A stretch of 64,000 nt of DNA from Amphibalanus amphitrite (GCF_019059575.1 NW_024883440.1:18545-82544); one strand, 5' to 3'; numbered from the stretch's first letter, positions 44,416-56,771 are shown. A program made the numbers and translations. The notes: a model not told the origin generated them from the letters alone.

Positions 44416-46247
44416 CCCTCGCCCGCACATGGGGGGGGGGGGGGGGCGGGGGCGAAGGGCCACCCCAGGTAGTTTTATTTCTGCGCTGCACTAAACATTT
44501 TTAAAGCTAGAAGTCTGATTTTGCGTATCGCTGATTTTCTATCCTTTCTCAGCGTCCAACGAAAATTTAAAGGTTCTGTGGTTTTTGGTTTCGGAGATAT
44601 GACCTTGTTCTTCGGAGACCGTTTGCTGGGGGGGGGGGGGGGCGTTAACAACCGATAACTCGAGAACCAAAAACGCAGCGAAACGCACGAGGCGGCAAAC
44701 GAAAGAACGCGACGAGACGCTTCAGATGAGTACTTCAAAGTTGAATTTTGAGGTCACAGGTCGGGTCAAGGTCAGGTCAAACGCCTGAAATCGGGCTTTC
44801 AGTAGCATGGACTTCAGGACTTTGCAATGGGCGCCTCTCGTCATAAACTCTGTCAAAACGGTGCACAATCCATCATATAAGGCCTACAAGAGTGTCAGCT
44901 CCATGTATGGGTCAAAAAAGCATAGGTCAGGGTCAAGGTCAGGTCAACCGGGTAGGCACATATCCCCGAAAATAAAAACTGATATTCGCAGCCTGTGACA
45001 AATGTTTTATTACGGAGCGAGCGAAGCGAGCGAAGTCTTTCCTTAGATTAACGGAAATTTCTGAGTATGAGCGGCCGGCCGGCCGGCCGGCCGGCCGGCC
45101 GGCCGGCCGTGCGGACGCTTTTGCGAGGCTTATATCTCAGCAACCACTTGACCGATTTACACGCGGTAATTTTTGTAGGGTAGCTTCATTCCTTCTACCA
45201 AGTATTGGACCATTCCCGATGCATATAGGTGACCCCTTATGCACGTGCCACGTGCAAAACGAAGAGGTGTCAGTTTTGTAATTGTTGCAATATCTCGGTA
45301 ACTACTTGGCCGATTGCGCTGAAAGTTGGTATGTAGGTAGGCACCCACTAGGCACTGCATATCCATGTGCCAGAGTTGGGGTGCTGCTGCACGTGCGCAC
45401 GTGCAGGGGTCGTTTCCAGATCTCGAGAACGGCTGGACCGATGGCGCTCAAATTTGGTACACGGTTAGGGACCAGTTAGTAGGGTGCCGTGCACAAGTCA
45501 GTTGGGACCCATTTTGCACGTGCGCACGTGCAGGGTGCCGCTCCCAGATCTCGAGAACGGCTGGGCCGATTGTGCTCAAATTTGGCACATCGCTAGAAAC
45601 CGGTCATTAGGGTGCCGTGCACGAGTCAGTTGGAGGTGCCCCCTCGAAATTTCGCACGTGCAAGACTCAACCCCTCGCTCGCTCCGTTAGTCGCCCCAAA
45701 AGGCGCTATACTGGTGGGTAATTTGGGGCGTAGAACACGACGGTGACATTCATTTTATCATATGTGTACGTGTTTGGCTCAAAAAGTTCAATTTAAGAAA
45801 TGCATGTAACATGGTGCTGAAGTAGTCACGAGAAATTGCCAAGATTCAGTTCAAGATTTTGGAAAGTGGGGAGCGATAATCAATAATCGAAGATAGTCAT
45901 TTGATTGTTCATGGTATTGGCAGTCTAATGGCGTTTACGGCATGTCTGTATGTCTATTCTGTGATTTTATATGATTTTTTTAACATATGCCGTTTTTGGT
46001 CGAAAACTCAGAAATCATGACGTCACTAAAACCTCGATATCTCAAAACATTTTCGACCGATTTTTTTGAAACTTTGTCACAATAAACTTCAATCAATTCC
46101 CTACAGATACCCAAAATTTGGCGCGCCTGCAGCGCCAAATGCCAGCGCCCGGCGAAAAAAGTGGGGGCGTTTAACGCCCCCCCCCCCTCCAGCAACTCGC
46201 GGGCTATGTGCGTTCTAGGATGGGAAAATGGCATGTGCGGACGAGGG
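44416..46247. mobile_element. TTAA element containing a second element containing a third
   Basis: Outer ends CCCTCGCCCGCACATGGGG and CATGTGCGGACGAGGG with TTAA at 44412-44415 and 46248-46251; related to 55369-56281. At about 44616-46198 lies a reversed copy of the 50199-51113 element (hairpin with CGTTTAACG at 46173). That copy is in turn split by the E-box-rich family copy at 45010-45716. All of it sits in the intron between the two kinase exons. Confidence 0.65.
45010..45716 (+). mobile_element. E-box-rich repeat family, copy 3, with GGCC expansion
   Basis: Begins TTACGGAGCGAGCGAAGCGA like copy 2. A run of about nine GGCC units lies at 45071-45109, where copy 2 has about three. The roughly 120-bp GCACGTGC unit is present twice. 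The host sequence on both sides matches the uninterrupted 50199-51113 element, so the insertion limits are clear. Confidence 0.7.
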
Positions 46248-46251
46248 TTAA

Positions 46252-46644
46252 GTATATACAGGATGTTGCACCAATACTGGTTGGTCACATCTTAGCTGCT
46301 AACACGGAGAAAACTGGAGATCTCGGGTCAGGGACACGGCTCTTTCTGGCTGCTTGGGTTGAGAAGGAGCGGAGAGATGTCTAAAGCTCCTGTCAGGGTC
46401 GCAACCTCTAGAAACAAGCCGACAGCTCTGGGGTCAAAGAAAACGCTCTACGTGCCGGACTTTATGACAAATCAGCGAGATTGTGGAATGTGGAATGAAC
46501 ATTTTGCAGTTGTGAAACCGCCGCCAAGTTTGGGCGTGACGGATGAGTCGCATTTCAACTTGTGAATCAATGCTTTTGTTTTTAGTGTGTGGGCTCTACA
46601 CACACACACACAAAAAAACTAGTGGTTACGTGAGTGGGCGAATA
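46252..46644. other. No gene seen (inside the kinase intron)
   Basis: Includes a CA dinucleotide run at 46600-46612. No exon with both good splice sites was found. Confidence 0.3.
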
Positions 46645-47125
46645 AAGGCCGCCGTCCACGGTGCGGAACGCTTGCGGTCCGTACGGAAATCGTGTGCGCT
46701 CCGTGCGGACCGTATCCAAACGGCAATCAGCTGTTGATTTTCCGTCAGCTCTCCGCTTGTGTTTCGGAAGCGGTTGCCACGGAAACGAAATAACAAAGTC
46801 CGACGTTGAACTTTTCTGCGGAGAACGCAGACGGAACGGACACAGACAGGGGCCGTCTTCCGTCTTCGAGTTTTCCATTGCAAATTTAAGAAAGAATTTC
46901 AACTCTTTCAATATGAAGAAAGTAAACATAATTTCCTTGACATGGCAGCACTATGTTATGCCATTAAATTGCTATATTTTCTTTTGTAATAACTGATAAC
47001 TGCTCTTCACAAAGTGTTCGCCAGTGTCCGTGAGCTTTCCGTCTGCGGTCCGGATGCGGTCAGCGTGCGGCGACATTCCTGACGGACTCCGGACGGAATT
47101 CCGTTACAGTGGACGGCGGCCTTAA
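46645..47125. mobile_element. AAGGCCGCCGTCCAC TIR element, 481 bp
   Basis: Ends AAGGCCGCCGTCCACGGTGC and CAGTGGACGGCGGCCTT. Just inside each end are CGGTCCGTACGG-type palindromes. A truncated relative is at 48415-48956. No frame. Confidence 0.7.
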
Positions 47126-47216
47126 GTGAATAAAGTGATAAGTGCTAAGTGAATGAGTACCTGAGAGTGAGTGAGAATTGAGGAACGTAAAGTAAAAGAA
47201 AGATAGAAATAGGTAG

Positions 47217-47367
<151 letters not shown>

Positions 47368-47405
47368 ACATTCAACCCGACTCAGACGTGGACCCGGCTA
47401 CTCAC

Positions 47406-47511
47406 ATTTGGTGCGAAGCCGTCGACCATGGTGCCGATCCGCTCGACCAGCTGACAGAAGCTGGGTCGGCTGTGGGCCTCGAGCTCCCAGCAGTGCAACA
47501 TCACGGCGTAC
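47406..47511 (-). CDS. Receptor tyrosine kinase, end of catalytic C-lobe (MET/RON-like)
   Basis: After an acceptor ending CCCCTAG at 47512, the exon encodes YAVMLHCWELEAHSRPSF, then CQLVERIGTMVDGFAPN, to donor AAT/GTGAGT. The CW-(6)-RPSF pattern marks subdomain XI of tyrosine kinases; the Arg of RPSF is the usual structural residue. VML-CW, A--RPSF and LV-RI fit MET/RON best from memory. The 5' boundary is the best AG in the frame but could lie further upstream (an in-frame LPESPR precedes it). The joint to the 44131 exon is phase 0. Upstream exons with the catalytic loop were not found in this window, so the gene is partial here. Confidence 0.6.
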
Positions 47512-47705
47512 CTAGGGGATTCGGGCAGTGTCATACCCCCGACACTTCGTATCCAATATCCCGATATACAGCTGAGACAGCTGTGTCTTTGACATCGCGT
47601 AGCCGGCACTTCATTTCTTAGTACCTATGAGCACTTCTGCGAATAGTTTTATCTTTTAGGGAGGCGGTGAGGCGAGTCATACCCGGGGACTGCAACAACA
47701 GCATA

Positions 47706-49238
47706 GGCGTAGGAACAGGGGGGGGGGGGCAGGTGGGCAAGTGCCCACCCACTTTTCGAGGTTGGGGGGGGGGGGGGCAACCATGTGTTTTGGTCCACCC
47801 ACTTTTTACTCGAGGCCCCTCGTCTCGATTTGAGAGGACGTCGTCACCTTCCAGAATAAACAAACTCGGTAAAAATAAGTTCCACGAATCCCCACGCACG
47901 GACTCCAAGGGGCCGTGATGGATCCAAGGAGGCCCTCTGTTCATACTTGTCAGTCGAAGCCCCTGAGACTGATGGCCTGAGAGGCCCTAGTGGATCTGAG
48001 TAGGCCCCAATATCCACACTGGTCTGGGGAGGCCCCTGACACTGGCGGTCTGGGAGGCCCCTCTATCCACACTAGTCAGAGGTCTGAGACTAGTGGTCTG
48101 GGAGGCCCCTCCATCCACACTAGTCAGAATAGGCCCCTAACACTGGCGGTCTAGCCGAGGCCCCCTACCCTCACTCCTCCTCTATCCTCAATAGTCAGAA
48201 GAGGCCCCTGAGACTGATGGTCTGGGATGCCTATCCATCTACACTGTAGTCAGAGGAGGCCCCTGAGACTGATGACCTGAGAGGCCCTTATAATCACACC
48301 AGGCAGAAGAGGCCCACGAGACTGATGGACTGAGAGGTCCTTCTATTCATACTGGCCACAGGAGACCCCCAAAACTTTCGGTCTGGGAGGTCCCTCAATC
48401 CCCTATGGGCGCATGCGGTCTCCGTCCGGAGTCGGTCAGGAATGTCTCCGCATCCGGACAGCAAACGGAGAGCTCACGCACGCTCGATATCAGCTGTTAC
48501 AAAAAGAAAATATGGCCATTGCCTAGCATCACAAGATGGTGCCATGCCAAGGAAATAATATTAAATTACTTTGTCTTGAAAGAGTTGAACTTCAATCTTA
48601 AATTTGCAATTGAAAACTCGAAGACGGACGACGGGCCATGTCCGCATCCATTCCGTCTGCGTTCTCCGCACAAAGTTCAACACGTCGTACTTTGGTACTT
48701 CGTCTCTGCGACAGCCGCGACAGCCACTTCGGATGTCGATTGATAACCCGATTTCGAATTTAGCTCGAGGGAGGTCACGCGCGACTTGCATAACGTGACT
48801 TCCGAGTCGGGACTGAATATAATTACGCCAATTATCAGCGATATGTGTCCACACAACATGGATGCGGTCCGCACACGATTTCCGTACGGACCGGATGCGC
48901 CCACCTAAATTCCGTACGGACCGCAAGCATTCCGCACAGTGGACGGCGGCCTTAAGGGTTTTCAGGGGTCATGCGCCGTTTGCGGCAAATAGATTCTAAA
49001 AAAATCGGAGGGGGAATAAGTTTTAAAAATGGTGCAGACGTTCCGCACTGTTCACTTAAGCGGTTACGCCCCTGGGTAGGTACATCTGCCCGATCTCAGA
49101 AGCTAGATTTGGAGGTCATACTTGAAAGCAACCAGCAGGACGAGGCAAAAGTTGGAGGCCCCTGAAAATAGGAGGCCCCCTGGAAAAGGAGGCCCCTTGA
49201 CAGGGTGGCCCACCCACTTTTCATGACGTTCCTACGCC
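47706..49238. mobile_element. GGCGTAGGAAC TIR element carrying a minisatellite
   Basis: Ends are GGCGTAGGAAC and GTTCCTACGCC. Just inside each is a 'CCCACCCACTTTT' motif with G-runs. From about 47940 to 48405, units of about 50 bp (GGAGGCCCCTGAGACTGATG, then GTCTGGGAGGCCCCTC, TATCCACACTAGTCAG) repeat. A second element lies at 48415-48956. Confidence 0.6.
48415..48956. mobile_element. Truncated AAGGCCGCC-type element nested in the minisatellite
   Basis: The right end GTGGACGGCGGCCTTAA is intact. The left end starts inside the family sequence (CTCCGTCCGGAGTCGGTCAG), so about 25 bases of terminal repeat are gone. The interior runs in the opposite orientation to 46645-47125. Confidence 0.6.
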
Positions 49239-49732
49239 CGTGAACAACAGAACAGCGCGCATTTCTGGGCAGGCTCACTGACGCCGCGTTCAAACAATGC
49301 TATCGCATGGCTTACGCTCCAAGGATTCAGAGCTGTCATAAAGACGCATTTCGAGTTCAGCGGATATGATAATCGGATTCAAGTACGCGTAACTGTTCGG
49401 GAAATCCACCCTGTCTAAGTGGATATCCCAAAGTTCTGCGAATAGTTCAAAGGCGTGTTTTTTTCTCCTCACGGAAGCCGGTTACTGAGCAGTACAGCCA
49501 GACTGCGGTGGTCTGACCCCGCGGCTAAAGAGTTGAAGGATTAGGAGCGAGCTGGATCCAAAGTCGGGGCAATCCGATGGTTCGGATGTGTGAGGTAGGT
49601 AAAACCGCCGCGGAATTATACAGCTACCTAACGGCACGAAACGAAGCGAGGAATATGGTCTGTCTTAGCTGAACCGGCAGGCTACCGTATCAGTGGGCAA
49701 TGGGGATAGGAAGAGATGAGCTCTCTGGGACA
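49239..49732. other. No gene seen
   Basis: I looked here for the upstream kinase exons (HRDL, DFG, APE motifs) on the minus strand and found none. Confidence 0.35.
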
Positions 49733-52145
49733 GGGCCTCGGCTAAGGAATTTTGACTACTGGGGCAAAAGTGTGTTAGCCCGCGCCCTGCTGGGGGAGGG
49801 GGGTGTTTGAACATCCCCTCTCATTGCTGTTTTTCGCGAATATCTCAAAAACGGCCGCGTGGAGCGCCGCCGTTTTCGGCACACCTTATCATCAACCAAT
49901 TCTACACATGTTGTAAAAATGTCAGACCAAGGTCATTCAAGGCCAGGTCAATACATCTTATCATCAACCAATTCTACACATGTTGTAAAAATTTCAGGCC
50001 AAGGTCATTCAAGGCCAGGTCACTACAAGTGACCTCACCTCATAAAATGGTTCGGTATATGCCATAGCTACACCGAGTGACCGATCGCTTAGACACTTTC
50101 AGCGATTGATAACGGCAAGAGCATGTACAAAATGTTTATCTCGGAATTAATTTTCACATTGGTGACCGGTTTATTTTGCGACCTCTCTAGGTATTTAACC
50201 CGCGAGTTGCTGGGGGGGGCGTTAAACGCCCCCACTTTCTTTTCGCCGGGCCATAGCATAAAAACGGCGCGCCGCAGGCGCGCCAAATTTTGGGTACCTG
50301 TAGGGAATTGAAGTTTATTGTGACAAAGTTTAAAAAAAAATCGGTCGGAAAATGTTTGAGATATCGAGGTTTTAGTGACGTCATGATTTCTGAGTTTTCG
50401 ACCAAAAACGGCATATGTTCAAAAAATCATATAAAATCACAGAATAGACATACAGACATGCCGTAAACGCCATTAGACTGCCAATACCATGAACAATCAA
50501 ATGGCTATCTTCGATTATTGATTATCGTTCCGCATTTTCCAAAATCTTGAACTGAATCTTGGCAATTTCTCGTGACTACTTCACGACCATGATACATGCA
50601 TTTCTTAAATTGAGGTTTTTGAGCCAAACACGTACACATATGATGAAATGAATGTGACCATCGTGTTCTACGCCCCAAATTACCCATAAAACATGTGTCA
50701 CAGGCTGCGAATATCAGTTTTGATTTTCGGGGATATGTGCCTACCCGGTTGACCTGACCTTAACCCTGACCTATGCTTGATTGACCCCTACATGGAGCTG
50801 ACACTCTTGTAGGCCTTATATGATGGATTGTGCACCGTTTTAACAGAGTTTATGACGAGAGGCGCCCATTGCGAAGTCCTGAAATCCATGCTACTGAAAG
50901 CCCGATTTCAGGTGTTTGACCTGACCTTGACCCGACCTGTGACCTCAAAATTCAACTTTGAAGTACTCATCTGAAGCGTCTCGTCGCGTTCTTTCGTTTG
51001 CCGCCTCGTGCGTTTCGCTGCGCCTATTGATTCTCGAGTTATCGGCTGGGGGCGTTTAACGCCCCCCCCCCCCAGCAAACGGTGGGTGGCGAAATACCCC
51101 AGCAACTGCCGGGTTGAGTCAATGGGAGACAATTTTAAACCACCTCTTTTGAACGAAAGTCATTCTAAACACTCTCAAGTCTCAAACACTGAATTACAAG
51201 TAGGTTTGACACACTGAACATGAAAATGGCACCCGTGACCCCTGTTCATACCCCTGAGGTCATCTCAGGTCACGAATGGTATCTAACAGTTTTTCGCGAC
51301 TAACTTTTGAAAGAGGCATGCTAGAGCGATGAAAACGCCCTATGTGTTCATCTCGACGATACGGATCCACTGATATGCAACATGGCAATTTCTGGTTAGA
51401 TCATGAACTTTACCTGAGGACACATTTTCAAGTTGACTTATCATGTAAAATTAGAGTTCATTTGATGCGTCTTGACGAGAGGTTAACACGATGTCGGTAA
51501 AAGAAAGCTCGTGCAAGGCTTGAGTCAAAAGTTATTGTAGGAAAAACCGTTCCCGAAAAATCGTCTTTTTGGGAAATGTTTGCCCCCTGCAGGCAAAACC
51601 GTTGAAGTTAGTCAAATCTGAGAGAAATACTCAGAAAGAACACTAATATGGCCATCAAATGCGCTTCTCCGCGGCGCTGTAGCTCTGTTGGTTCCCGAGT
51701 TATGATCCGGCATCTAGCAAATTGTCGATATTCGACCTGAAAATCGGCGAAATTTGGTCTTCAATGACCCCCAGGACATGAACTTTGACCTGACCAAAAA
51801 AGTCGCCGAAGTAATTTCCTCATTATTTTTGACGCTCTTTCGAACGAAGAGCAACTTCTGGATTATGGGGATGCAAAAAGATATGTTTGCCAATGCACGC
51901 CTATGTTTTCTTATGAAAACTGAGGGTGCAGCTGCACACCATGCACCCCCTTTTCCTCAGCCCATGATTTCTTGCCACAAACGTCTTCAACTGCTCCCGA
52001 GTGAAAGAATGTACGTACGTTAATATTGAGATATACTCATTTTGTGGAGGTTGGGCAAAACCTGACCACTACTGGGGCATTCCTTGACTCTACTGGGGCA
52101 TTTGCCCCAGTAGTTAACATGTTAGCCGAGGCCCTGCTCTGGGAT
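49733..52145. mobile_element. Composite of three nested elements with 'GGGCCTCGGCTAA' outer ends
   Basis: Outer inverted ends are CAGGGCCTCGGCTAAGG with ACTACTGGGGCAAA on the left, and the complement (TTTGCCCCAGTAGTTAAC, then GTTAGCCGAGGCCCTG) on the right. Inside is a reversed copy of the 21728-22911 element (49775 to about 51842), itself split at TTAA (50195-50198) by the 50199-51113 element. Confidence 0.55.
50199..51113. mobile_element. TTAA-type MITE, 915 bp, nested
   Basis: The left end CCCGCGAGTTGCTGGGG follows TTAA. The right end CCCAGCAACTGCCGGG is followed by TTGA, one base off. Hairpins are G-run, CGTTAAACG, C-run and G-run, CGTTTAACG, C-run. TGACCT/AGGTCA motifs cluster at 50745-50950. 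The element is intact and so younger than its host copy. Confidence 0.7.
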
Positions 52146-52331
52146 GGCATCCGGCATCAATTATTATACATTGTTACAACATTGAATATCGCCAAGTTTT
52201 TTCCAGACCTTTCATAATAAGTTGTGATAACATTTACAGTAAAGAGCAAATTTCACACCGAATTACAAAATAACGAATAAACATCAATATACGAGTAGAA
52301 TCTTTGCATCTTCAGAAATATTGCATGTTAA

Positions 52332-53516
52332 CCTTCCAGGCGGTGGGGGGGGGCATTTTTTTGCCCCCCCCCCCCCTTTAGTTTTTTCGATATATCTCGA
52401 GAACCGCTGCGCCGATCGTCACCAAACTTTCAGTACCCTCCCGGGAGCAGCTAGCGCACATGGTGACCAAAAATTTTTCCAAAGGCTATGATAGGTTGGC
52501 CGCTAATGACGTCAGAGTGACGTCATTTTTGCCATTTCCGACCTAAAAAAGGTTTCGCGGGAAGGGCTGTCAGGCCTACAGCTTTAGAGATACAGAAAAA
52601 TGTTTCAGACATAAAAGGTGTGGAATTAAACGGGCTACAAAACTGATATTTCGGTTTTTCGAATTTTTGGGATTTTGACCCCCAAAAATCAAAAAGTAGA
52701 TTTTTTGAATATAATAGCCAAAAAATCCAAAAACATTTTTGATTTTCGAAAAAACCGGAATATATGTGATAGCCCCTACCGCCTTCTATCAGCATACTAA
52801 ATTTGAGATCGATACCTCTTTTTTTGGCCAAGTTATAGCGAAAAAACTGTTCAAAATTGATGACGTCAAATTTTCAAACTCAATTTTTAGCAAATCTAGA
52901 CCTCGTAGCGCAAAACAAAGACCACCATTAGACTCCCCGTGACGAGCTGCATCGAATCGATACCCATTTTGTGCAAAAATATCAACTTTGAAATTTGACC
53001 TTTTTTGACCTGACCTTGACCTGACCTCCACCAGAAAGTGACCTAAACCGTACCTGATGGTCTTATAACCAACACCATTGAGTTGGAAATGAAAAACTGG
53101 CCATAAAACATGCATCGCATAACCTTAGTAAAGTTGGGCTCATGTGGTGACCCTTGGTGACCTTTGGTGACCTGACCTGTGACCTGACCTGGTATGACCA
53201 GTGACCTCTAATAGCAACATATGTACTAGACAACTGACGCCTTATCGCTGATTTTCGGCAAAATGCGTTTTACTCGGTGTTATAGCGCTTTCCCTAGAAG
53301 CCCCGTGAACGGTGAAACATTTTCTTTGACCTGACCTGTGACGTCATCGGTGACCCCGAGGTCAATGAAATTTGGTTTCCTTCAACAAATTTGACAGGGC
53401 TATCGAACGCCGTTTGAATTTTCCGGATCCGTCCAGTAGTTTCGGAGATACGGGGGGGCAAAAAAGTGCCCCCCCCACCGCGCGGAAGGTGGCTGGTAGG
53501 CCCACCGCCTGCCGGG
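52332..53516. mobile_element. TTAA-flanked MITE, 1185 bp; young sister of 18105-19298
   Basis: TTAA at 52328-52331 and 53517-53520. Ends CCTTCCAGGCGGTGGGG and CCCACCGCCTGCCGGG. Hairpins G-run, CATTTTTTTG, C-run and G-run, CAAAAAAGTG, C-run. TGACGTCAGAGTGACGTCA at 52507-52525. Differences from the 18105 copy are mostly single bases and homopolymer lengths. Confidence 0.8.
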
Positions 53517-53562
53517 TTAAATAATATTATTTGAAAATATTATTCCTATCTACAACTAGAGG

Positions 53563-54436
53563 GACAGCATTACGCGCAGCGTAAAGAGGGACAGCATTAC
53601 GTGCAGCGTAATAAATCAAGTTTCAATAAAATCGGCCCAGTAGCGGCCGAGTTATGGCCAGAATAAATTTGGCGTCTCCTCCTGGCCGGCGGTGCTCTGT
53701 TCCGGTATTCATTGCCAAAGGTCAGTGACCTTCCGGCTCTGATTTCGCTCAGCTTTGCAAGCGAAGAAACTGAGCCTAAGGCGCGTGCTCTCTGATCGGC
53801 GCCGGTCGCGGCCCAAAATGCTGCAAAGATGCGCCCGCCACGTGCACACCGCCGAACCCACTCCCTCGAAAATTTAACACGACAAACAGATGCACGCGTC
53901 CGACTTACGTCGAAAATTTCACCCCCGTAGCCCGCACCGTTCCGGAGCAATAGCACGCCAAGTGTGACTGACGCGTTACGTACAGACATTTTGATTTTTA
54001 TATATGTAACTATAGGTGTCCACTGTCCAGCATTACGCGCAGCGTAATTAATCAATTTTCATTGCAATCGGCCCATGGTAGCGGCCGAGTTATGGCCAGA
54101 ATAAATTTGGCGTCTCCTCCTGGCCGGCGGTGCTCTGTTCCGGTATTCATTGCCAAAGGTCAGTGACCTTCCGGCTCTGATTTCACCCAGTTTTGCAAGC
54201 GAAGAAACTGAGCTTAAGGCGCGTGCCGTCTGCTCGGCGCCGGCCGCGGCCCAAAATGCTGCAAAGATGCGCCCGCCACGTGCACACTGCTGCACGTACC
54301 CCCGCGAAAAGTTGATACGACAAACAGATGCACGCGTCCGACTTGTGTCGAAAATTTCACCACCGTAGCCCGCACCGTTCCGGAGCAATAGCCCGCCAAG
54401 CGTGACTGACGCGTTACATACGTACAGAGTAGACAT
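53563..54436. repeat. Direct duplication, about 440 bp x 2
   Basis: Copy 1 (about 53580-54020) and copy 2 (about 54030-54436) share 'gcggccgagttatggcc', 'ggcgtctcctcctggccggc', 'aaaggtcagtgaccttccgg' and a 'gactgacgcgttac' end. Each starts with GCATTACGYGCAGCGTAAT, a near palindrome. Matching minus-strand frames of 152 and 125 aa result. Conservation of both frame and sequence reflects recent duplication, and no domain is recognisable. Confidence 0.65.
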
Positions 54437-54446
54437 TTTGATTTTT

Positions 54447-55253
54447 ATACCGGGTGGCCCCCCAAAAAAACGTTCCGAACTTTGGAGGCCTATATCTCAA
54501 ATTCGAGTGCAAATACCGAGCCAAAATTTTCATCAAGTTTGCGTCACTTCTTTGCGCATTGGTATGCCAAATTATAACACTGTACCATTATTTTCAAGCC
54601 AGCAATCTTATGTTGAATCAAGTAAGACGTTTTTGCTTTTTTTGCCGTTGTTGAACGGAAGTAATGATTGGCTTAGACGTACCATGTTAGAAAAAAAAAA
54701 ATAGAACGGCTTGAATGATACCAGCACGTGTGTTGCTATTTTATATATTTTTGTCACACTTATGTGCCAAATATTCAAATACTAAGCCAAAGTTGTGTCA
54801 ATGGATGCCATTCGTTTCAACACAAGTCCCGTTTCGAGGCGAAGGAGTGGCACGGTGCATGGGTTACTGCTGATCGCCCTCCCTTCAAGAAGATCAAATA
54901 GTAAATCGACCGAATAAGGAAAAAAGCTAGAGGGAATGTGTCACCCTGAGGCCTGGACCACCAATGAGACTAGTTGCCAGTAGCAGTCATGGCTGTAGGC
55001 CGTGGTGCCGAGATGGAAGTGGCCCGTTCACTCACATTTTTGGTAAACAACAGAGCAAAAAAGTGATTTTTACATGGCATGCTAGAAACACGAACCGTTT
55101 GAAAAGTGATTGACCGAATACCATAAAAATCATACCATTGACTGAAAATATATGTCGCATTGACTATTGGAAGTTTCAATGTTGTATCTTTATCATTTTT
55201 TGAGAAATATTGATTTAAAATTGGGAACGTTTTTTTTTCTGGGCCACCCGGTA
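54447..55253. mobile_element. TACCGGGTGGCC TIR element, about 807 bp
   Basis: Ends are TACCGGGTGGCCCCCCAAAA and TTTTCTGGGCCACCCGGTA, with AACGTTCC/GGAACGTT just inside. TA at both borders suggests a Tc1/mariner-like target. No transposase frame is left. Confidence 0.6.
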
Positions 55254-55368
55254 TAAGTAAATAGTGTGCCAGTTTTACCAGTTTTACCAATACCAGTTTT
55301 CTCAGTAATTTAGCTAGCAATTCTCGCGCTGCGTTCAAAGAGACGTTTACAGTGACGGGCAAACTTAA

Positions 55369-56281
55369 CCCTCGCCTGCACATGCCATTTTCCCATCCTA
55401 GAACGCACATGGGGGGGGGAAAATGGCATGGGGTGGTCGCCACCCCCCCCCCCCCCCCGCGCCATTTCGTTCCTGTTGGAGATAGAGTTTAGCGGTAAAG
55501 ACCAAAAGGATTCTTTGGGAAGAGACAAATCCAATGATACCCAGTTTTACCTTCTCGGGTCAGTCATTGACCTTCCAGGTCAGGTCAAACTAAAAAATGT
55601 TGCTGTTTTGGGTCACCGTTGGATATCAAGTGCGCTGCTTGTCATATACCGATGACGATGCCGTTTTCTGGTGCCAAGCCAGGTAGAATCTCTTTGTCAC
55701 ACTACCCGACCAGGTTTTTGCTGCTGAGGTCATCTCAGGTCAAGTTAGGTCAAGGTCAATGATATGTGTTTGTATGTCTGTGTGTATACTGATGTGTGCA
55801 CCGATTGTTTATGTGTCCATATTACATGAAATCATGATCTGAGAAGCTTTTACCAAAAATGTAGTCAAAAAATTCCAAAAAAAGTAAATTCAGCTTGCCT
55901 AAAACGCAATTATCTTAGATGACCTAGGCTGACCTTGACCCTGACCTTGACCTCTGTACATCGTCAAAAACATGTTTCATGATAGGTGGGAGGTAAGATT
56001 GGCATGAAAGGCCGAAATCAAGGTGTTAAAAGCTCACAAGGCCCATAGACAACGCAAGATGTTGAGAATTGGCCATTTGGGTCATGACATGACCTGAAAA
56101 AAAAAACAAGGTCATATCTCCGAAACCAAAAACCACAGAAACTTGAAATTTTCAGTGGACATCAAGAAAGGATAGAGGAGCAGCTATACGAAAAATCAGC
56201 CTTCTATCTCAAAAAATGTTGAGTGCAGAGCAGAAAGACTACATGGGGGGGGGCAACCCCCCCTTCATGTGCGGGCGAGGG
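55369..56281. mobile_element. TTAA-flanked MITE, 913 bp
   Basis: TTAA at 55365-55368 and 56282-56285. Ends CCCTCGCCTGCACATG and CATGTGCGGGCGAGGG. The left side has a second CACATGGGG copy and a G-run, TGGTCGCCA, C-run hairpin. The right has G-run, CAA, C-run. TGACCTTGACCCTGACCTTG motifs near 55930. Reference copy for 44416-46247 and 39697-40581. Confidence 0.7.
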
Positions 56282-56285
56282 TTAA

Positions 56286-56771
56286 AAAAGGAACTAGGTA
56301 TAAAATTAGCCGACGTTCGATTTTCTCAGGTTTAGTTTTTGCCCGTTTTGCTCGCTAAAACACGCGCTTATTCGAAAAACATACCTGGAGCCAGGTGGGT
56401 GACGGCACGTGGTTGCCTGAGGCGGTGGGGGGTAAAAATATTTTCGACATTTAATGCTCAATGTAATCGCTGAGACTTTTTACAAGACCTTCTCCTCGTC
56501 GTTGTTTCTTGCTTTCAACGACTGGTCCCCGAGTGATGACTAATGACTATCCTCACGTAAGACATGATGAATGGAGCTAGCAATTAAGCCCAAAAAAGAT
56601 ATCAAAAATGTTATAAAACACTTCTTTTGAAGGAGATGAATTGAATGGTTTTGGAGCCTCACGAAATATGTTTCAGATATGACGCGTCACACAAACTGAC
56701 GCATAAAGACTGAGTTCAAAAGTGTGATCGCAAGCACTCGTTGAAGAATGAAAAGCGTAGGTACTGCCCGG
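56286..56771. other. No gene seen
   Basis: No splice-bounded frame and no recognised repeat. Confidence 0.3.

Noticed and set aside
53597..54436. 152- and 125-aa minus-strand frames as a gene pair
   Set aside because: Shared because of the DNA duplication; no domain, no splice context.
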